DNA of 64,000 nt from Auanema rhodensis. Taxonomy: Eukaryota; Nematoda; Chromadorea; Rhabditida; Rhabditidae. Shown here piece after piece: positions 13,979 to 26,613 of this stretch. Where the stretch lies: positions 11,036,001 through 11,100,000 of the forward strand of contig OZ059899.1 of NCBI GenBank assembly GCA_964057225.1, in the 5' to 3' direction. The first letter of the stretch is position 1; each line of letters opens with the position of its first letter. The notes under the pieces are model-generated. The model did no database searches. It was not told the DNA's origin and was given only the letters and a program-made list of their open reading frames with translations. The position numbers and the translations under genes are program-made.

Positions 13979-14052
13979 TGCCGCCAGCAGGGGTCGAACC
14001 TGCGACCTTGGGCTTATTAGACCCACGCTCTAACCGACTGAGCTATGGCGGC
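13979..14052 (-). tRNA. tRNA-Ile (AAT)
   Basis: Consensus sequence; dimer partner of the copy at 12645. Confidence 0.95.
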
Positions 14053-14645
14053 TACGAAAGTACGAAATAACAAAGCGCTGATTATAGGAAACGTGAATGA
14101 ATGCAGATATTCTCAATTCCGATTCATTAACTAGATCGTGGTCAGCATTTTACAACATTGATAAAATAGAAACTGAGAAAAAAACATCAACAAATGACAC
14201 TATTAACTTGGTTTTTTTAACAGCTTATTTATATTTCTTTTTTCACTATGAGAGAACTTATATTTCTTGCTTTTTCAAAATTTTCCATTTTTAACATTAT
14301 ACATCTTGACTATCACACATTGAGAACAACAGTTGGCAATGTTGGTTGTCACGTCATATTTCATGCAGTTAGATTTTCAGACACATTAATACCTTTGACC
14401 ATTCTTCTTATGAGTTTTGTAACGATAGATCGTAATAGGAAATGAATTGCTATAATATGAAAAAATACAAGACATAGTCAACATTGATTTCCCCAAATAG
14501 TATCATGTTTGCTTGTTATTCAATTAGAACACTTATTTTTTGATTGTTTTCTTCAAATATTCTTTTTTTTTCTTTAACAAAGTTATGACTGAGATCAAAA
14601 TTTGAACTTACTTTTGAACAATTAAACAGAAATTTAAAAAATATT

Positions 14646-14719
14646 TGCCGCCAGCAGGGGTCGAACCTGCGACCTTGGGCTTATTAGACCCACGCTCTAA
14701 CCGACTGAGCTATGGCGGC
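14646..14719 (-). tRNA. tRNA-Ile (AAT)
   Basis: Consensus sequence; last copy before the short LTR element. Confidence 0.95.
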
Positions 14720-15182
14720 TACGAAAGTACGAAATAACAAAGCGCTGATTATAGGAAACGTGAATGAATGCAGATATTCTCAATTCCGATTCATTAACTA
14801 GATCGTGGTCAGCATTTTACAACATTGATAAAATAGAAACTGAGAAAAATACATCAACAAATGACACTATCAACTTGGTTTTTTGAACAGCTTTTTTATA
14901 TTTCTTTTTTCACTATGAGAGAACTTATATTTATTGCTTTTTCAAAATTTTCCATTTTTAACATTATACATCTTGACTATCACACATTGAGAACAACAGT
15001 TGGCAATGTTGGTTGTCACGTCATATTTCATGCAGTTAGATTTTCAGACACATTAATACCTTTGACCATTCTTCTTATGAGTTTTGTAACGATAGATCGT
15101 AATAGGAAATGAATTGCTATAATATGAAAAAATACAAGACATAGTCAACATTGATTTCTTCAAATAGTATCATGTTTGCTTG

Positions 15183-15563
15183 TGTCACATCTGCAAGCAC
15201 ATGGTAAACATGTGCGCGCTATTCAAATAGCGGGAGCCTGAACAATCCCCGCCCACAACATGGGACACACATGGCACTCTTGCTTCTGGCCTAACCCAGA
15301 TAGGTTGTCTTATAGCCATGTGAGTCTCATCTCTATATCATCTATATATATACTCTATTTAATACTTTATCATATCTCTTTATATTCTTTCTTAATGTAA
15401 TTCTTATATTGTATTTTCTTGTTATCTGATAATGAATCCTTTTCTCTTTGAGTATTTGTCTTAATAAGGAAATCGGAGCGTTCGGGTCTGCCTACCTAAG
15501 GAACAAGGTAGAAGTACATATATCTTCCGACCATGAAAAGACGGGAAGAAACAATATGTAACG
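15183..15563 (+). repeat. 5' LTR of the short element
   Basis: Starts TGTCACATCT and ends ATATGTAACG, directly followed by TGG of the primer site. A TATA-rich stretch lies near 15333-15355 and probably serves the promoter. No canonical AATAAA is visible. Confidence 0.93.
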
Positions 15564-15576
15564 TGGAGGTTCCACC
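15564..15576 (+). other. Putative primer-binding site, short element
   Basis: TGGAGGTTCCACC lies immediately 3' of the LTR, where a tRNA-complementary site starting TGG is expected. I do not recognise the matching tRNA. The motif is partly self-complementary (GTGGA/TCCAC), so a tRNA match should be tested. Confidence 0.6.
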
Positions 15577-16587
15577 TTGCTTACTCTACTGTTAATTTAT
15601 TGACAGCAAGTTTACGAGACTTTTGGACTTAATTACCCAACAGTGAGGAGTAACCGAGCCGTGCACCATGATTTCCCCAAAAATTATTTTGGCTACCACT
15701 TCTCCTCCGCTCAACGAAAACTGGGAGGTGTCTGAGACGTTTGGGGAAACTATCAGACAATAGTTTTGACGAGCGTTACCTTTTTGTTATGCACGCGCGT
15801 GCTATTTTGATTCATTACTTTATGATGTGAATGTCCAGTGTGGCAACAGAGCTCACTTTTTAGCTGAGTTGTTTGGAAGCTGGAGGCTGTTGGGATAATT
15901 TTATTTACGATTTTTTGATTTTGATTCACATCCAAGGGTTCATCAGGGTTCTACTCCTGTTAACTCTTTTCTTATTAGTTCAGAGATAATAAGAATATTT
16001 AAATTCCTACCCACCCAAGTCCACTCTACGTCTGCCAACGTTTCCTTTTTCCTATATTATTGACAGATTACTGAATTTGAATTCCTATATCAATCTTAAA
16101 TTACCTTCTAAATCTTTTGAAATTAAATTAAAAATTATCTTATTTAAGATTTATTTTGAAATTCTTTCTACAAATCTTAATAAACTTTATAAAATTGAAC
16201 TTAATATACGAGATGAGACATTTTTGTTTACTTTAAGCTTACTCACATTCAAATAGTTGGCCCACGCGTACCAGCTGTTCGGCATGTGTAGTCAATAACA
16301 GCTGTTAAAATTCAAAAGTTTTCAAACAGGCTTAAGGCACCATCTGTGATTCCTAATTTGTCTCTAAGCTGACATTAGTGATTATAATATTCAAATATCA
16401 CGACAGACGGTCAATGGTTGTTTACCATAAGCGCTAACATCTGGTGTCGTGACACATGGCTGGAGGCGGAGCTTGAAGCTTCAACGATCCTCCTTCATCA
16501 GACGCCATTGTCACAAACGTTTTTACTGGAGTCTAGTTGCTTCCAGTACGCGCTCTTATATTCATCTAACTGTATTCACCAGCCACC
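15577..16587 (+). other. Leader of the short element
   Basis: About 1 kb of non-coding 5' sequence, closely matching the leader of the long element (30490-31500). The distal part holds short open stretches in several frames, but no ATG-started ORF of useful size. It presumably carries packaging and translation-control sequence. Confidence 0.7.
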
Positions 16588-16626
16588 ATGTCGGACTCGG
16601 ACATCAGCGAGGACAACAAAGATTAG
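16588..16626 (+). pseudogene. gag: gag start remnant, 12 codons then stop
   Basis: An ATG in strong context (GCCACC before it) opens the gag frame but meets TAG at 16624-16626. The long element has CAG at that stop and CTG at this ATG, so each copy keeps what the other has lost. This copy therefore marks the likely ancestral gag start. Confidence 0.75.
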
Positions 16627-16644
16627 GAACAAGGATCACCAGAG

Positions 16645-16891
16645 CCATACCTTTTGTATGTCACACAACAACAAAGAAGAATGAACAACGGTTAATGACT
16701 TAGTTATGATAAAAGTGAATTCTACACGAAACAAACTAACACCTTCATTCGAAGGGCCTTATTTAGTTACAGCAGTTCAAAGATCTTTCGTCGTGGTTCA
16801 AACAGATAAAGGAAAAAGCAGAAGAGTACACAAGGACTTCGTCAAACCTTACCAACGGACAACATCTATTCCGGTTATCACAATTTCTTGA
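16645..16891 (+). pseudogene. pol: pol remnant: splice-like junction plus integrase C-terminal tail
   Basis: Bases 16645-16678 match the start of the protease region of the long element. After a jump in acaaagaa the sequence continues in the integrase tail, and after a second jump in ggt it runs to the pol stop at 16889-16891. The tail keeps the FEGPYLV (GPY/F-like) module. No catalytic domain remains. Confidence 0.85.
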
Positions 16892-17486
16892 AGGTAGTTT
16901 TTTTTTAACAAAATCAAATTGTTGAAATTTTTCTTATTTTATTTTGTGCCATTTCTAATTGTAACACTTCTTTGTTGTTGATTGATTTTCTCTGAGAAGT
17001 CTGCTATTGTTTTACAAGGTTTTGTTTTATTACTCCAACTCTCATTGAGTAGATTTTTTTTTCAACATTCTCTTGTGAATCATGCTATTTTTTATGCTTA
17101 ATCATTACTTGTATTCACCTTATGGACATTAGTCATACGGGTTAAACGAGTTTTCATTTTTTTGTACAAAACGAGCTCGACCTATTCTCAGGGTAACACC
17201 GTACCTGTACAACTCAAGAAAATGAACGACTATATCACAGTCGAATGGTTTAGAAGCAAAGCTCTCGTTTGCAAGCATTTCACTACTCAAGTGAATGAAA
17301 TAGAATCTACTCGATACTACATTTCGAATTCAACAAACTTGAAGAGACAATAGCTAAACTTTCAAATCGTATTGTATACATTTTTTTTTTTTATCCACTA
17401 CACCATGATTTTTTTTTTCCAACATCCAACTATCTTAAAAAGTGAATTAATTTATTTTGTTTTTGAACGAGGACGTTCAACTTTTT
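16892..17486 (+). other. 3' untranslated region of the short element
   Basis: T-rich sequence between pol stop and polypurine tract. It includes an ORF at 17162-17353 that parallels 39293-39484 in the long element. The splice-acceptor-like CAG before that ORF in the long element is CAA here. Confidence 0.6.
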
Positions 17487-17498
17487 AAGGTGGGGGGA
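17487..17498 (+). other. Polypurine tract, short element
   Basis: AAGGTGGGGGGA directly abuts the 3' LTR, the expected plus-strand priming site. Confidence 0.85.
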
Positions 17499-17879
17499 TG
17501 TCACATCTGCAAGCACATGGTAAACATGTGCGCGCTATTCAAATAGCGGGAGCCTGAACAATCCCCGCCCACAACATGGGACACACATGGCACTCTTGCT
17601 TCTGGCCTAACCCAGATAGGTTGTCTTATAGCCATGTGAGTCTCATCTCTATATCATCTATATATATACTCTATTTAATACTTTATCATATCTCTTTATA
17701 TTCTTTCTTAATGTAATTCTTATATTGTATTTTCTTGTTATCTGATAATGAATCCTTTTCTCTTTGAGTATTTGTCTTAATAAGGAAATCGGAGCGTTCG
17801 GGTCTGCCTACCTAAGGAACAAGGTAGAAGTACATATATCTTCCGACCATGAAAAGACGGGAAGAAACAATATGTAACG
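17499..17879 (+). repeat. 3' LTR of the short element
   Basis: 381 bp, the same as the 5' LTR at 15183 by eye. Followed by the CTTG target duplication and the resumed array unit. Confidence 0.93.
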
Positions 17880-18013
17880 CTTGTTATTCAATTAGAACAC
17901 TTATTTTTTGATTGTTTTCTTGAAATATTCTTTTTTTTTCTTTAACAAAGTTATGACTGAGATCAAAATTTGAACTTACTTTTGAACAATTAAACAGAAA
18001 TTTTAAAAATATT

Positions 18014-18087
18014 TGCCGCCAGCAGGGGTCGAACCTGCGACCTTGGGCTTATTAGACCCACGCTCTAACCGACTGAGCTATGGCGGC
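18014..18087 (-). tRNA. tRNA-Ile (AAT)
   Basis: Consensus body; T5 terminator; in a 410-bp unit. Confidence 0.95.
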
Positions 18088-18423
18088 TACGAAAGTACGA
18101 AATAACAAAGCGCTGATTATAGGAAACGTGAATGAATGCAGATATTCTCAATTCCGATTCATTAACTAGATCGTGGTCAGCATTTTACAACATTGATAAA
18201 ATAGAAACTGAGAAAAAAACATCAACAAATGACACTATTAACTTGGTTTTTTTAACAGCTTTTTTATATTTCTTTTTTCACTATGAGAGAACTTATATTT
18301 ATTGCTTTTTCAAAATTTTCCATTTTCAACATTATACATCTTGACTATCACACATTGAGAACAAAGTTGGCAATGTTGGTTGTCACGTCATATTTCATGA
18401 AAAACAGAAATTTAAAAAATATT

Positions 18424-18497
18424 TGCCGCCAGCAGGGGTCGAACCTGCGACCTTGGGCTTATTAGACCCACGCTCTAACCGACTGAGCTATGGCGAC
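18424..18497 (-). tRNA. tRNA-Ile (AAT), U2-G71 wobble copy
   Basis: Position 2 is T instead of C, giving a tolerated U-G pair in the acceptor stem. Confidence 0.9.
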
Positions 18498-19090
18498 TAC
18501 GAAAGTACGAAATAACAAAGCGTTGATTATAGGAAACGTGAATGAATGCAGATATTCTCAATTCCGATTCATTAACTAGATCGTGGTCAGCATTTTACAA
18601 CATTGATAAAATAGAGACTGAGAAAAAAACATCAACAAATGACACTATTAACTTGGTTTTTTTAACAGCTTTTTTATATTTCTTTTTTCACTATGAGAGA
18701 ACTAATATTTATTGCTTTTTCAAAATTTTCCATTTTTAACATTATACATCTTGACTATCACACATTGAGAACAACAGTTGGCAATGTTGGTTGTCACGTC
18801 ATATTTCATGCAGTTAGATTTTCAGACACATTAATACCTTTGACCATTCTTCTTATGAGTTTTGTAACGATAGATCGTGATAGGAAATGAATTGCTATAA
18901 TATGAAAAAATACAAGACATAGTCAACATTGATTTCCCCAAATAGTATCATGTTTGCTTGTTATTCAATTAGAACACTTATTTTTTGATTGTTTTCTTGA
19001 AGTATTCTTTTTTTTTCTTTAACAAAGTTATGACTGAGATCAAAATTTGAACTTACTTTTGAACAATTAAACAGAAATTTAAAAAATATT

Positions 19091-19164
19091 TGCCGCCAGC
19101 AGGGGTCGAACCTGCGACCTTGGGCTTATTAGACCCACGCTCTAACCGACTGAGCTATGGCGGC
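19091..19164 (-). tRNA. tRNA-Ile (AAT)
   Basis: Consensus sequence; in a 410-bp unit. Confidence 0.95.
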
Positions 19165-19500
19165 TACGAAAGTACGAAATAACAAAGCGCTGATTATAGG
19201 AAACGTGAATGAATGCAGATATTCTCAATTCCGATTCATTAACTAGATCGTGGTCAGCATTTTACAACATTGATAAAATAGAAACTGAGAAAAAAACATC
19301 AACAAATGACACTATTAACTTGGTTTTTTTAACAGCTTTTTTATATTTCTTTTTTCACTATGAGAGAACTTATATTTATTGCTTTTTCAAAATTTTCCAT
19401 TTTCAACATTATACATCTTGACTATCACACATTGAGAACAAAGTTGGCAATGTTGGTTGTCACGTCATATTTCATGAAAAACAGAAATTTAAAAAATATT

Positions 19501-19574
19501 TGCCGCCAGCAGGGGTCGAACCTGCGACCTTGGGCTTATTAGACCCACGCTCTAACCGACTGAGCTATGGCGGC
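19501..19574 (-). tRNA. tRNA-Ile (AAT)
   Basis: Consensus sequence; a solo LTR begins 71 bp from its 5' end. Confidence 0.95.
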
Positions 19575-19644
19575 TACGAAAGTACGAAATAACAAAGCGC
19601 TGATTATAGGAAACGTGAATGAATGCAGATATTCTCAATTCCGA

Positions 19645-19976
19645 TGTGGCGTTATACCGCAAGTGTATAGTATGGTTGGAAGTAAAACACAAAGCGAATA
19701 TGTAGAAAAAGGTTTATTGATGAATTAACAAGACAAGCACGGAATAGAATCACTGACTGCGAACGTGGAAAAATGTAAGACTGTCCTCCGTTGTTGGGCG
19801 GTCTTCTGAAATAAACTGTTACTTATGCCACATGTTAACACATATGTTATGCATATGTGTTTTGATCTAGTTACAAAGGAAGGAGATAAAGAGAGAGAGA
19901 GAGAGAGAGAGAGAGGTATATATATATAGAGAGAGATAGAGATAACAAAAACAAAACCTACTCGCTTATCGCGACA
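19645..19976 (+). mobile_element. Solo LTR, array copy 1
   Basis: 332 bp starting TGTGGCGTTATACC and ending TATCGCGACA (TG...CA), flanked on both sides by TCCGA as a 5-bp target duplication. It carries AATAAA near the middle and a (GA)n-(TA)n microsatellite near the 3' end. The internal part of the parent element is absent. A 5-bp duplication fits BEL/Pao, Copia or Gypsy families, so the family cannot be named. Strand is assigned from the AATAAA. Confidence 0.82.
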
Positions 19977-20504
19977 TCCGATTCATTAACTAGATCGTGG
20001 TCAGCATTTTACAACATTGATAAAATAGAAACTGAGAAAAAAACATCAACAAATGACACTATTAACTTGGTTTTTTGAACAGCTTTTTTATATTTCTTTT
20101 TTCACTATGAGAGAACTTATATTAATTGCTTTTTCAAAATTTTCCATTTTTAACATTATACATCTTGACTATCACACATTGAGAACAACAGTTGGCAATG
20201 TTGGTTGTCACGTCATATTTCATGCAGTTAGATTTTCAGACACATTAATACCTTTGACCATTCTTCTTATGAGTTTTGTAACGATAGATCGTAATAGGAA
20301 ATGAATTGCTATAATATGAAAAAATACAAGACATAGTCAACATTGATTTCCGAAAATAGTATCATGTTTGCTTGTTATTCAATTAGAACACTTATTTTTT
20401 GATTGTTTTCTTGAAATATTCTTTTTTTTTCTTTAACAAAGTTATGACTGAGATCAAAATTTGAACTTACTTTTGAACAATTAAACAGAAATATAAAAAA
20501 TATT

Positions 20505-20578
20505 TGCCGCCAGCAGGGGTCGAACCTGCGACCTTGGGCTTATTAGACCCACGCTCTAACCGACTGAGCTATGGCGGC
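20505..20578 (-). tRNA. tRNA-Ile (AAT)
   Basis: Consensus sequence; T6 terminator. Confidence 0.95.
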
Positions 20579-21171
20579 TACGAAAGTACGAAATAACAAA
20601 GCGCTGATTATAGGAAACGTGAATGAATGCAGATATTCTCAATTCCGATTCATTAACTAGATCGTGGTCAGCATTTTACAACATTGATAAAATAGAAACT
20701 GAGAAAAAAACATCAACAAATGACACTATTAACTTGGTTTTTTGAACAGCTTTTTTATATTTCTTTTTTCACTATGAGAGAACTTATATTTATTGCTTTT
20801 TCAAAATTTTCCATTTTTAACATAATACATCTTGACTATCACACATTGAGAACAACAGTTGGCAATGTTGGTTGTCACGTCATATTTCATGCAGTTAGAT
20901 TTTCAGACACATTAATACCTTTGACCATTCTTCTTATGAGTTTTGTAACGATAGATCGTAATAGGAAATGAATTGGTATAATATGAAAAAATACAAGACA
21001 TAGTCAACATTGATTTCCCCAAATAGTATCATGTTTGCTTGTTATTCAATTAGAACACTTATTTTTTGATTGTTTTCTTGAAATATTCTTTTTTTTTCTT
21101 TAACAAAGTTATGACTGAGATCAAAATTTGAACTTACTTTTGAACAATTAAACAGAAATTTAAAAAATATT

Positions 21172-21245
21172 TGCCGCCAGCAGGGGTCGAACCTGCGACC
21201 TTGGGCTTATTAGACCCACGCTCTAACCGACTGAGCTATGGCGGC
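21172..21245 (-). tRNA. tRNA-Ile (AAT)
   Basis: Consensus sequence; T6 terminator. Confidence 0.95.
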
Positions 21246-21838
21246 TACGAAAGTACGAAATAACAAAGCGTTGATTATAGGAAACGTGAATGAATGCAGA
21301 TATTCTCAATTCCGATTCATTAACTAGATCGCGGTCAGCATTTTACAACATTGATAAAATAGAAACTGAGAAAAAAACATCAACAAATGACACTATTAAC
21401 TTGGTTTTTTGAACAGCTTTTTTATATTTCTTTTTTCACTATGAGAGAACTTATATTTATTGCTTTTTCAAAATTTTCCATTTTTAACATAATACATCTT
21501 GACTATCACACATTGAGAACAACAGTTGGCAATGTTGGTTGTCACGTCATATTTCATGCAGTTAGATTTTCAGACACATTAATACCTTTGACCATTCTTC
21601 TTATGAGTTTTGTAACGATAGATCGTAATAGGAAATGAATTGCTATAATATGAAAAAATACAAGACATAGTCAACATTGATTTCCCCAAATAGTATCATG
21701 TTTGCTTGTTATTCAACTAGAACACTTTTTTTTTGATTGTTTTCTTCAAATATTCTTTTTTTTTCTTTAACAAAGTTATGACTGAGATCAAAATTTGAAC
21801 TTACTTTTGAACAATTAAACAGAAATTTAAAAAATATT

Positions 21839-21912
21839 TGCGGCCAGCAGGGGTCGAACCTGCGACCTTGGGCTTATTAGACCCACGCTCTAACCGACTG
21901 AGCTATGGCGGC
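21839..21912 (-). tRNA. tRNA-Ile (AAT), C3-C70 mismatch copy
   Basis: Base 70 is C instead of G, leaving one acceptor-stem mismatch. First of seven copies with this variant. Confidence 0.87.
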
Positions 21913-22505
21913 TACGAAAGTACGAAATAACAAAGCGCTGATTATAGGAAACGTGGATGAATGCAGATATTCTCAATTCCGATTCATTAACTAGATCGTG
22001 GTCAGCATTTTACAACATTGATAAAATAGAAACTGAGAAAAAAACATCAACAAATGACACTATTAACTTGGTTTTTTGAACAGCTTTTTTATATTTCTTT
22101 TTTCACTATGAGAGAACTTATATTTATTGCTTTTTCAAAATTTTCCATTTTTAACATAATACATCTTGACTATCACACATTGAGAACAACAGTTGGCAAT
22201 GTTGGTTGTCACGTCATATTTCATGCAGTTAGATTTTCAGACACATTAATACCTTTGACCATTCTTCTTATGAGTTTTGTAACGATAGATCGTAATAGGA
22301 AATGAATTGGTATAATATGAAAAAATACAAGACATAGTCAACATTGATTTCCCCAAATAGTATCATGTTTGCTTGTTATTCAATTAGAACACTTATTTTT
22401 TGATTGTTTTCTTGAAATATTCTTTTTTTTTCTTTAACAAAGTTATGACTGAGATCAAAATTTGAACTTACTTTTGAACAATTAAACAGAAATTTAAAAA
22501 ATATT

Positions 22506-22579
22506 TGCCGCCAGCAGGGGTCGAACCTGCGACCTTGGGCTTATTAGACCCACGCTCTAACCGACTGAGCTATGGCGGC
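22506..22579 (-). tRNA. tRNA-Ile (AAT)
   Basis: Consensus sequence; T6 terminator. Confidence 0.95.
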
Positions 22580-23173
22580 TACGAAAGTACGAAATAACAA
22601 AGCGTTGATTATAGGAAACGTGAATGAATGCAGATATTCTCAATTCCGATTCATTAACTAGATCGCGGTCAGCATTTTACAACATTGATAAAATAGAAAC
22701 TGAGAAAAAAACATCAACAAATGACACTATTAACTTGGTTTTTTGAACAGCTTTTTTATATTTCTTTTTTTCACTATGAGAGAACTTATATTTATTGCTT
22801 TTTCAAAATTTTCCATTTTTAACATAATACATCTTGACTATCACACATTGAGAACAACAGTTGGCAATGTTGGTTGTCACGTCATATTTCATGCAGTTAG
22901 ATTTTCAGACACATTAATACCTTTGACCATTCTTCTTATGAGTTTTGTAACGATAGATCGTAATAGGAAATGAATTGCTATAATATGAAAAAATACAAGA
23001 CATAGTCAACATTGATTTCCCCAAATAGTATCATGTTTGCTTGTTATTCAATTAGAACACTTATTTTTTGATTGTTTTCTTGAAATATTCTTTTTTTTTC
23101 TTTAACAAAGTTATGACTGAGATCAAAATTTGAACTTACTTTTGAACAATTAAACAGAAATATAAAAAATATT

Positions 23174-23247
23174 TGCGGCCAGCAGGGGTCGAACCTGCGA
23201 CCTTGGGCTTATTAGACCCACGCTCTAACCGACTGAGCTATGGCGGC
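23174..23247 (-). tRNA. tRNA-Ile (AAT), C3-C70 mismatch copy
   Basis: Same acceptor variant as 21839. Confidence 0.87.
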
Positions 23248-23840
23248 TACGAAAGTACGAAATAACAAAGCGCTGATTATAGGAAACGTGAATGAATGCA
23301 GATATTCTCAATTCCGATTCATTAACTAGATCGTGGTCAGCATTTTACAACATTGATAAAATAGAAACTGAGAAAAAAACATCAACAAATGACACTATTA
23401 ACTTGGTTTTTTGAACAGCTTTTTTATATTTCTTTTTTCACTATGAGAGAACTTATATTTATTGCTTTTTCAAAATTTTCCATTTTTAACATAATACATC
23501 TTGACTATCACACATTGAGAACAACAGTTGGCAATGTTGGTTGTCACGTCATATTTCATGCAGTTAGATTTTCAGACACATTAATACCTTTGACCATTCT
23601 TCTTATGAGTTTTGTAACGATAGATCGTAATAGGAAATGAATTGCTATAATATGAAAAAATACAAGACATAGTCAACATTGATTTCCCCAAATAGTATCA
23701 TGTTTGCTTGTTATTCAATTAGAACACTTATTTTTTGATTGTTTTCTTGAAATATTCTTTTTTTTTCTTTAACAAAGTTATGACTGAGATCAAAATTTGA
23801 ACTTACTTTTGAACAATTAAACAGAAATTTAAAAAATATT

Positions 23841-23914
23841 TGCCGCCAGCAGGGGTCGAACCTGCGACCTTGGGCTTATTAGACCCACGCTCTAACCGAC
23901 TGAGCTATGGCGGC
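23841..23914 (-). tRNA. tRNA-Ile (AAT)
   Basis: Consensus sequence; T6 terminator. Confidence 0.95.
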
Positions 23915-24508
23915 TACGAAAGTACGAAATAACAAAGCGTTGATTATAGGAAACGTGAATGAATGCAGATATTCTCAATTCCGATTCATTAACTAGATCG
24001 CGGTCAGCATTTTACAACATTGATAAAATAGAAACTGAGAAAAAAACATCAACAAATGACACTATTAACTTGGTTTTTTGAACAGCTTTTTTATATTTCT
24101 TTTTTTCACTATGAGAGAACTTATATTTATTGCTTTTTCAAAATTTTCCATTTTTAACATAATACATCTTGACTATCACACATTGAGAACAACAGTTGGC
24201 AATGTTGGTTGTCACGTCATATTTCATGCAGTTAGATTTTCAGACACATTAATACCTTTGACCATTCTTCTTATGAGTTTTGTAACGATAGATCGTAATA
24301 GGAAATGAATTGCTATAATATGAAAAAATACAAGACATAGTCAACATTGATTTCCCCAAATAGTATCATGTTTGCTTGTTATTCAATTAGAACACTTATT
24401 TTTTGATTGTTTTCTTGAAATATTCTTTTTTTTTCTTTAACAAAGTTATGACTGAGATCAAAATTTGAACTTACTTTTGAACAATTAAACAGAAATTTAA
24501 AAAATATT

Positions 24509-24582
24509 TGCCGCCAGCAGGGGTCGAACCTGCGACCTTGGGCTTATTAGACCCACGCTCTAACCGACTGAGCTATGGCGGC
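24509..24582 (-). tRNA. tRNA-Ile (AAT)
   Basis: Consensus sequence; T6 terminator. Confidence 0.95.
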
Positions 24583-25175
24583 TACGAAAGTACGAAATAA
24601 CAAAGCGCTGATTATAGGAAACGTGAATGAATGCAGATATTCTCAATTCCGATTCATTAACTAGATCGTGGTCAGCATTTTACAACATTGATAAAATAGA
24701 AACTGAGAAAAATACATCAACAAATGACACTATTAACTTGGTTTTTTGAACAGCTTTTTTATATTTCTTTTTTCACTATGAGAGAACTTATATTTATTGC
24801 TTTTTCAAAATTTTCCATTTTTAACATTATACATCTTGACTATCACACATTGAGAACAACAGTTGGCAATGTTGGTTGTCACGTCATATTTCATGCAGTT
24901 AGATTTTCAGACACATTAATACCTTTGACCATTCTTCTTATGAGTTTTGTAACGATAGATCGTAATAGGAAATGAATTGCTATAATATGAAAAAATACAA
25001 GACATAGTCAACATTGATTTCCCCAAATAGTATCATGTTTGCTTGTTATTCAATTAGAACACTTATTTTTTGATTGTTTTCTTGAAATATTCTTTTTTTT
25101 TCTTTAACAAAGTTATGACTGAGATCAAAATTTGAACTTACTTTTGAACAATTAAACAGAAATTTAAAAAATATT

Positions 25176-25249
25176 TGCCGCCAGCAGGGGTCGAACCTGC
25201 GACCTTGGGCTTATTAGACCCACGCTCTAACCGACTGAGCTATGGCGGC
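25176..25249 (-). tRNA. tRNA-Ile (AAT)
   Basis: Consensus sequence; in a 410-bp unit. Confidence 0.95.
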
Positions 25250-25585
25250 TACGAAAGTACGAAATAACAAAGCGCTGATTATAGGAAACGTGAATGAATG
25301 CAGATATTCTCAATTCCGATTCATTAACTAGATCGTGGTCAGCATTTTACAACATTGATAAAATAGAAACTGAGAAAAAAACATCAACAAATGACACTAT
25401 TAACTTGGTTTTTTTAACAGCTTTTTTATATTTCTTTTTTCACTATGAGAGAACTTATATTTATTGCTTTTTCAAAATTTTCCATTTTCAACATTATACA
25501 TCTTGACTATCACACATTGAGAACAAAGTTGGCAATGTTGGTTGTCACGTCATATTTCATGAAAAACAGAAATTTAAAAAATATT

Positions 25586-25659
25586 TGCCGCCAGCAGGGG
25601 TCGAACCTGCGACCTTGGGCTTATTAGACCCACGCTCTAACCGACTGAGCTATGGCGGC
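25586..25659 (-). tRNA. tRNA-Ile (AAT)
   Basis: Consensus sequence; solo LTR 71 bp from its 5' end. Confidence 0.95.
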
Positions 25660-25729
25660 TACGAAAGTACGAAATAACAAAGCGCTGATTATAGGAAACG
25701 TGAATGAATGCAGATATTCTCAATTCCGA

Positions 25730-25972
25730 TGTGGCGTTATACCGCAAGTGTATAGTATGGTTGGAAGTAAAACACAAAGCGAATATGTAGAAAAAGGTTT
25801 ATTGATGAATTAACAAGACAAGCACGGAATAGAATCACTGACTGCGAACGTGGAAAAATGTAAGACTGTCCTCCGTTGTTGGGCGGTCTTCTGAAATAAA
25901 CTGTTACTTATGCCACATGTTAACACATATGTTATGCATATGTGTTTTGATCTAGTTACAAAGGAAGGAGAT

Positions 25973-26024
<52 letters not shown>

Positions 26025-26085
26025 GTATATATATATAGAGAGAGATAGAGATAACAAAAACAAAACCTACTCGCTTATCGCGACA
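25730..26085 (+). mobile_element. Solo LTR, array copy 2
   Basis: 356 bp; same site and same TCCGA duplication as copy 1. The GA tract is longer and interrupted by AAA. Confidence 0.82.
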
Positions 26086-26613
26086 TCCGATTCATTAACT
26101 AGATCGTGGTCAGCATTTTACAACATTGATAAAATAGAAACTGAGAAAAAAACATCAACAAATGACACTATTAACTTGGTTTTTTGAACAGCTTTTTTAT
26201 ATTTCTTTTTTCACTATGAGAGAACTTATATTAATTGCTTTTTCAAAATTTTCCATTTTTAACATTATACATCTTGACTATCACACATTGAGAACAACAG
26301 TTGGCAATGTTGGTTGTCACGTCATATTTCATGCAGTTAGATTTTCAGACACATTAATACCTTTGACCATTCTTCTTATGAGTTTTGTAACGATAGATCG
26401 TAATAGGAAATGAATTGCTATAATATGAAAAAATACAAGACATAGTCAACATTGATTTCCGAAAATAGTATCATGTTTGCTTGTTATTCAATTAGAACAC
26501 TTATTTTTTGATTGTTTTCTTGAAATATTCTTTTTTTTTCTTTAACAAAGTTATGACTGAGATCAAAATTTGAACTTACTTTTGAACAATTAAACAGAAA
26601 TATAAAAAATATT

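Larger units (their letters stand above)
1..15182. repeat. tRNA-Ile tandem array, block A
   Basis: Head-to-tail copies of a 667-bp unit (one or two are 666 bp). Each holds one minus-strand tRNA-Ile gene and about 590 bp of AT-rich spacer. There are 22 full tRNA copies plus one cut by the left edge. Copies differ at scattered diagnostic sites, for example an A or T after the gaacagc stretch, GNV versus GNI type sites, and cgaaaat versus ccccaaat in the spacer. Neighbouring copies share variants in 1334-bp dimers near 12645-14720, which indicates duplication of unit pairs. The block ends where an LTR element interrupts a unit. The spacer shows no convincing gene of its own. Confidence 0.97.
15183..17879 (+). 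mobile_element. Short, internally deleted Ty3/Gypsy-type LTR retrotransposon
   Basis: 2697-bp non-autonomous relative of the element at 30096-40016. It keeps both 381-bp LTRs (identical as far as I can read), the primer site, a leader of about 1 kb, the last 60 or so pol codons, the 3' untranslated part and the polypurine tract. Gag, envelope-like and most pol sequence is missing. It is flanked by a 4-bp duplication CTTG (15179-15182 and 17880-17883). Three internal junctions can be mapped on the long element: 31557/35440 on a GT-AG boundary, one in an 8-bp microhomology (acaaagaa), and one in a 3-bp microhomology (ggt). Identical LTRs indicate recent insertion, presumably with enzymes supplied in trans. 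Confidence 0.93.

Noticed and set aside
1-15182. CRISPR-like or other prokaryotic repeat array
   Set aside because: Unit length, eukaryotic tRNA features, spliced genes and LTR elements exclude it.
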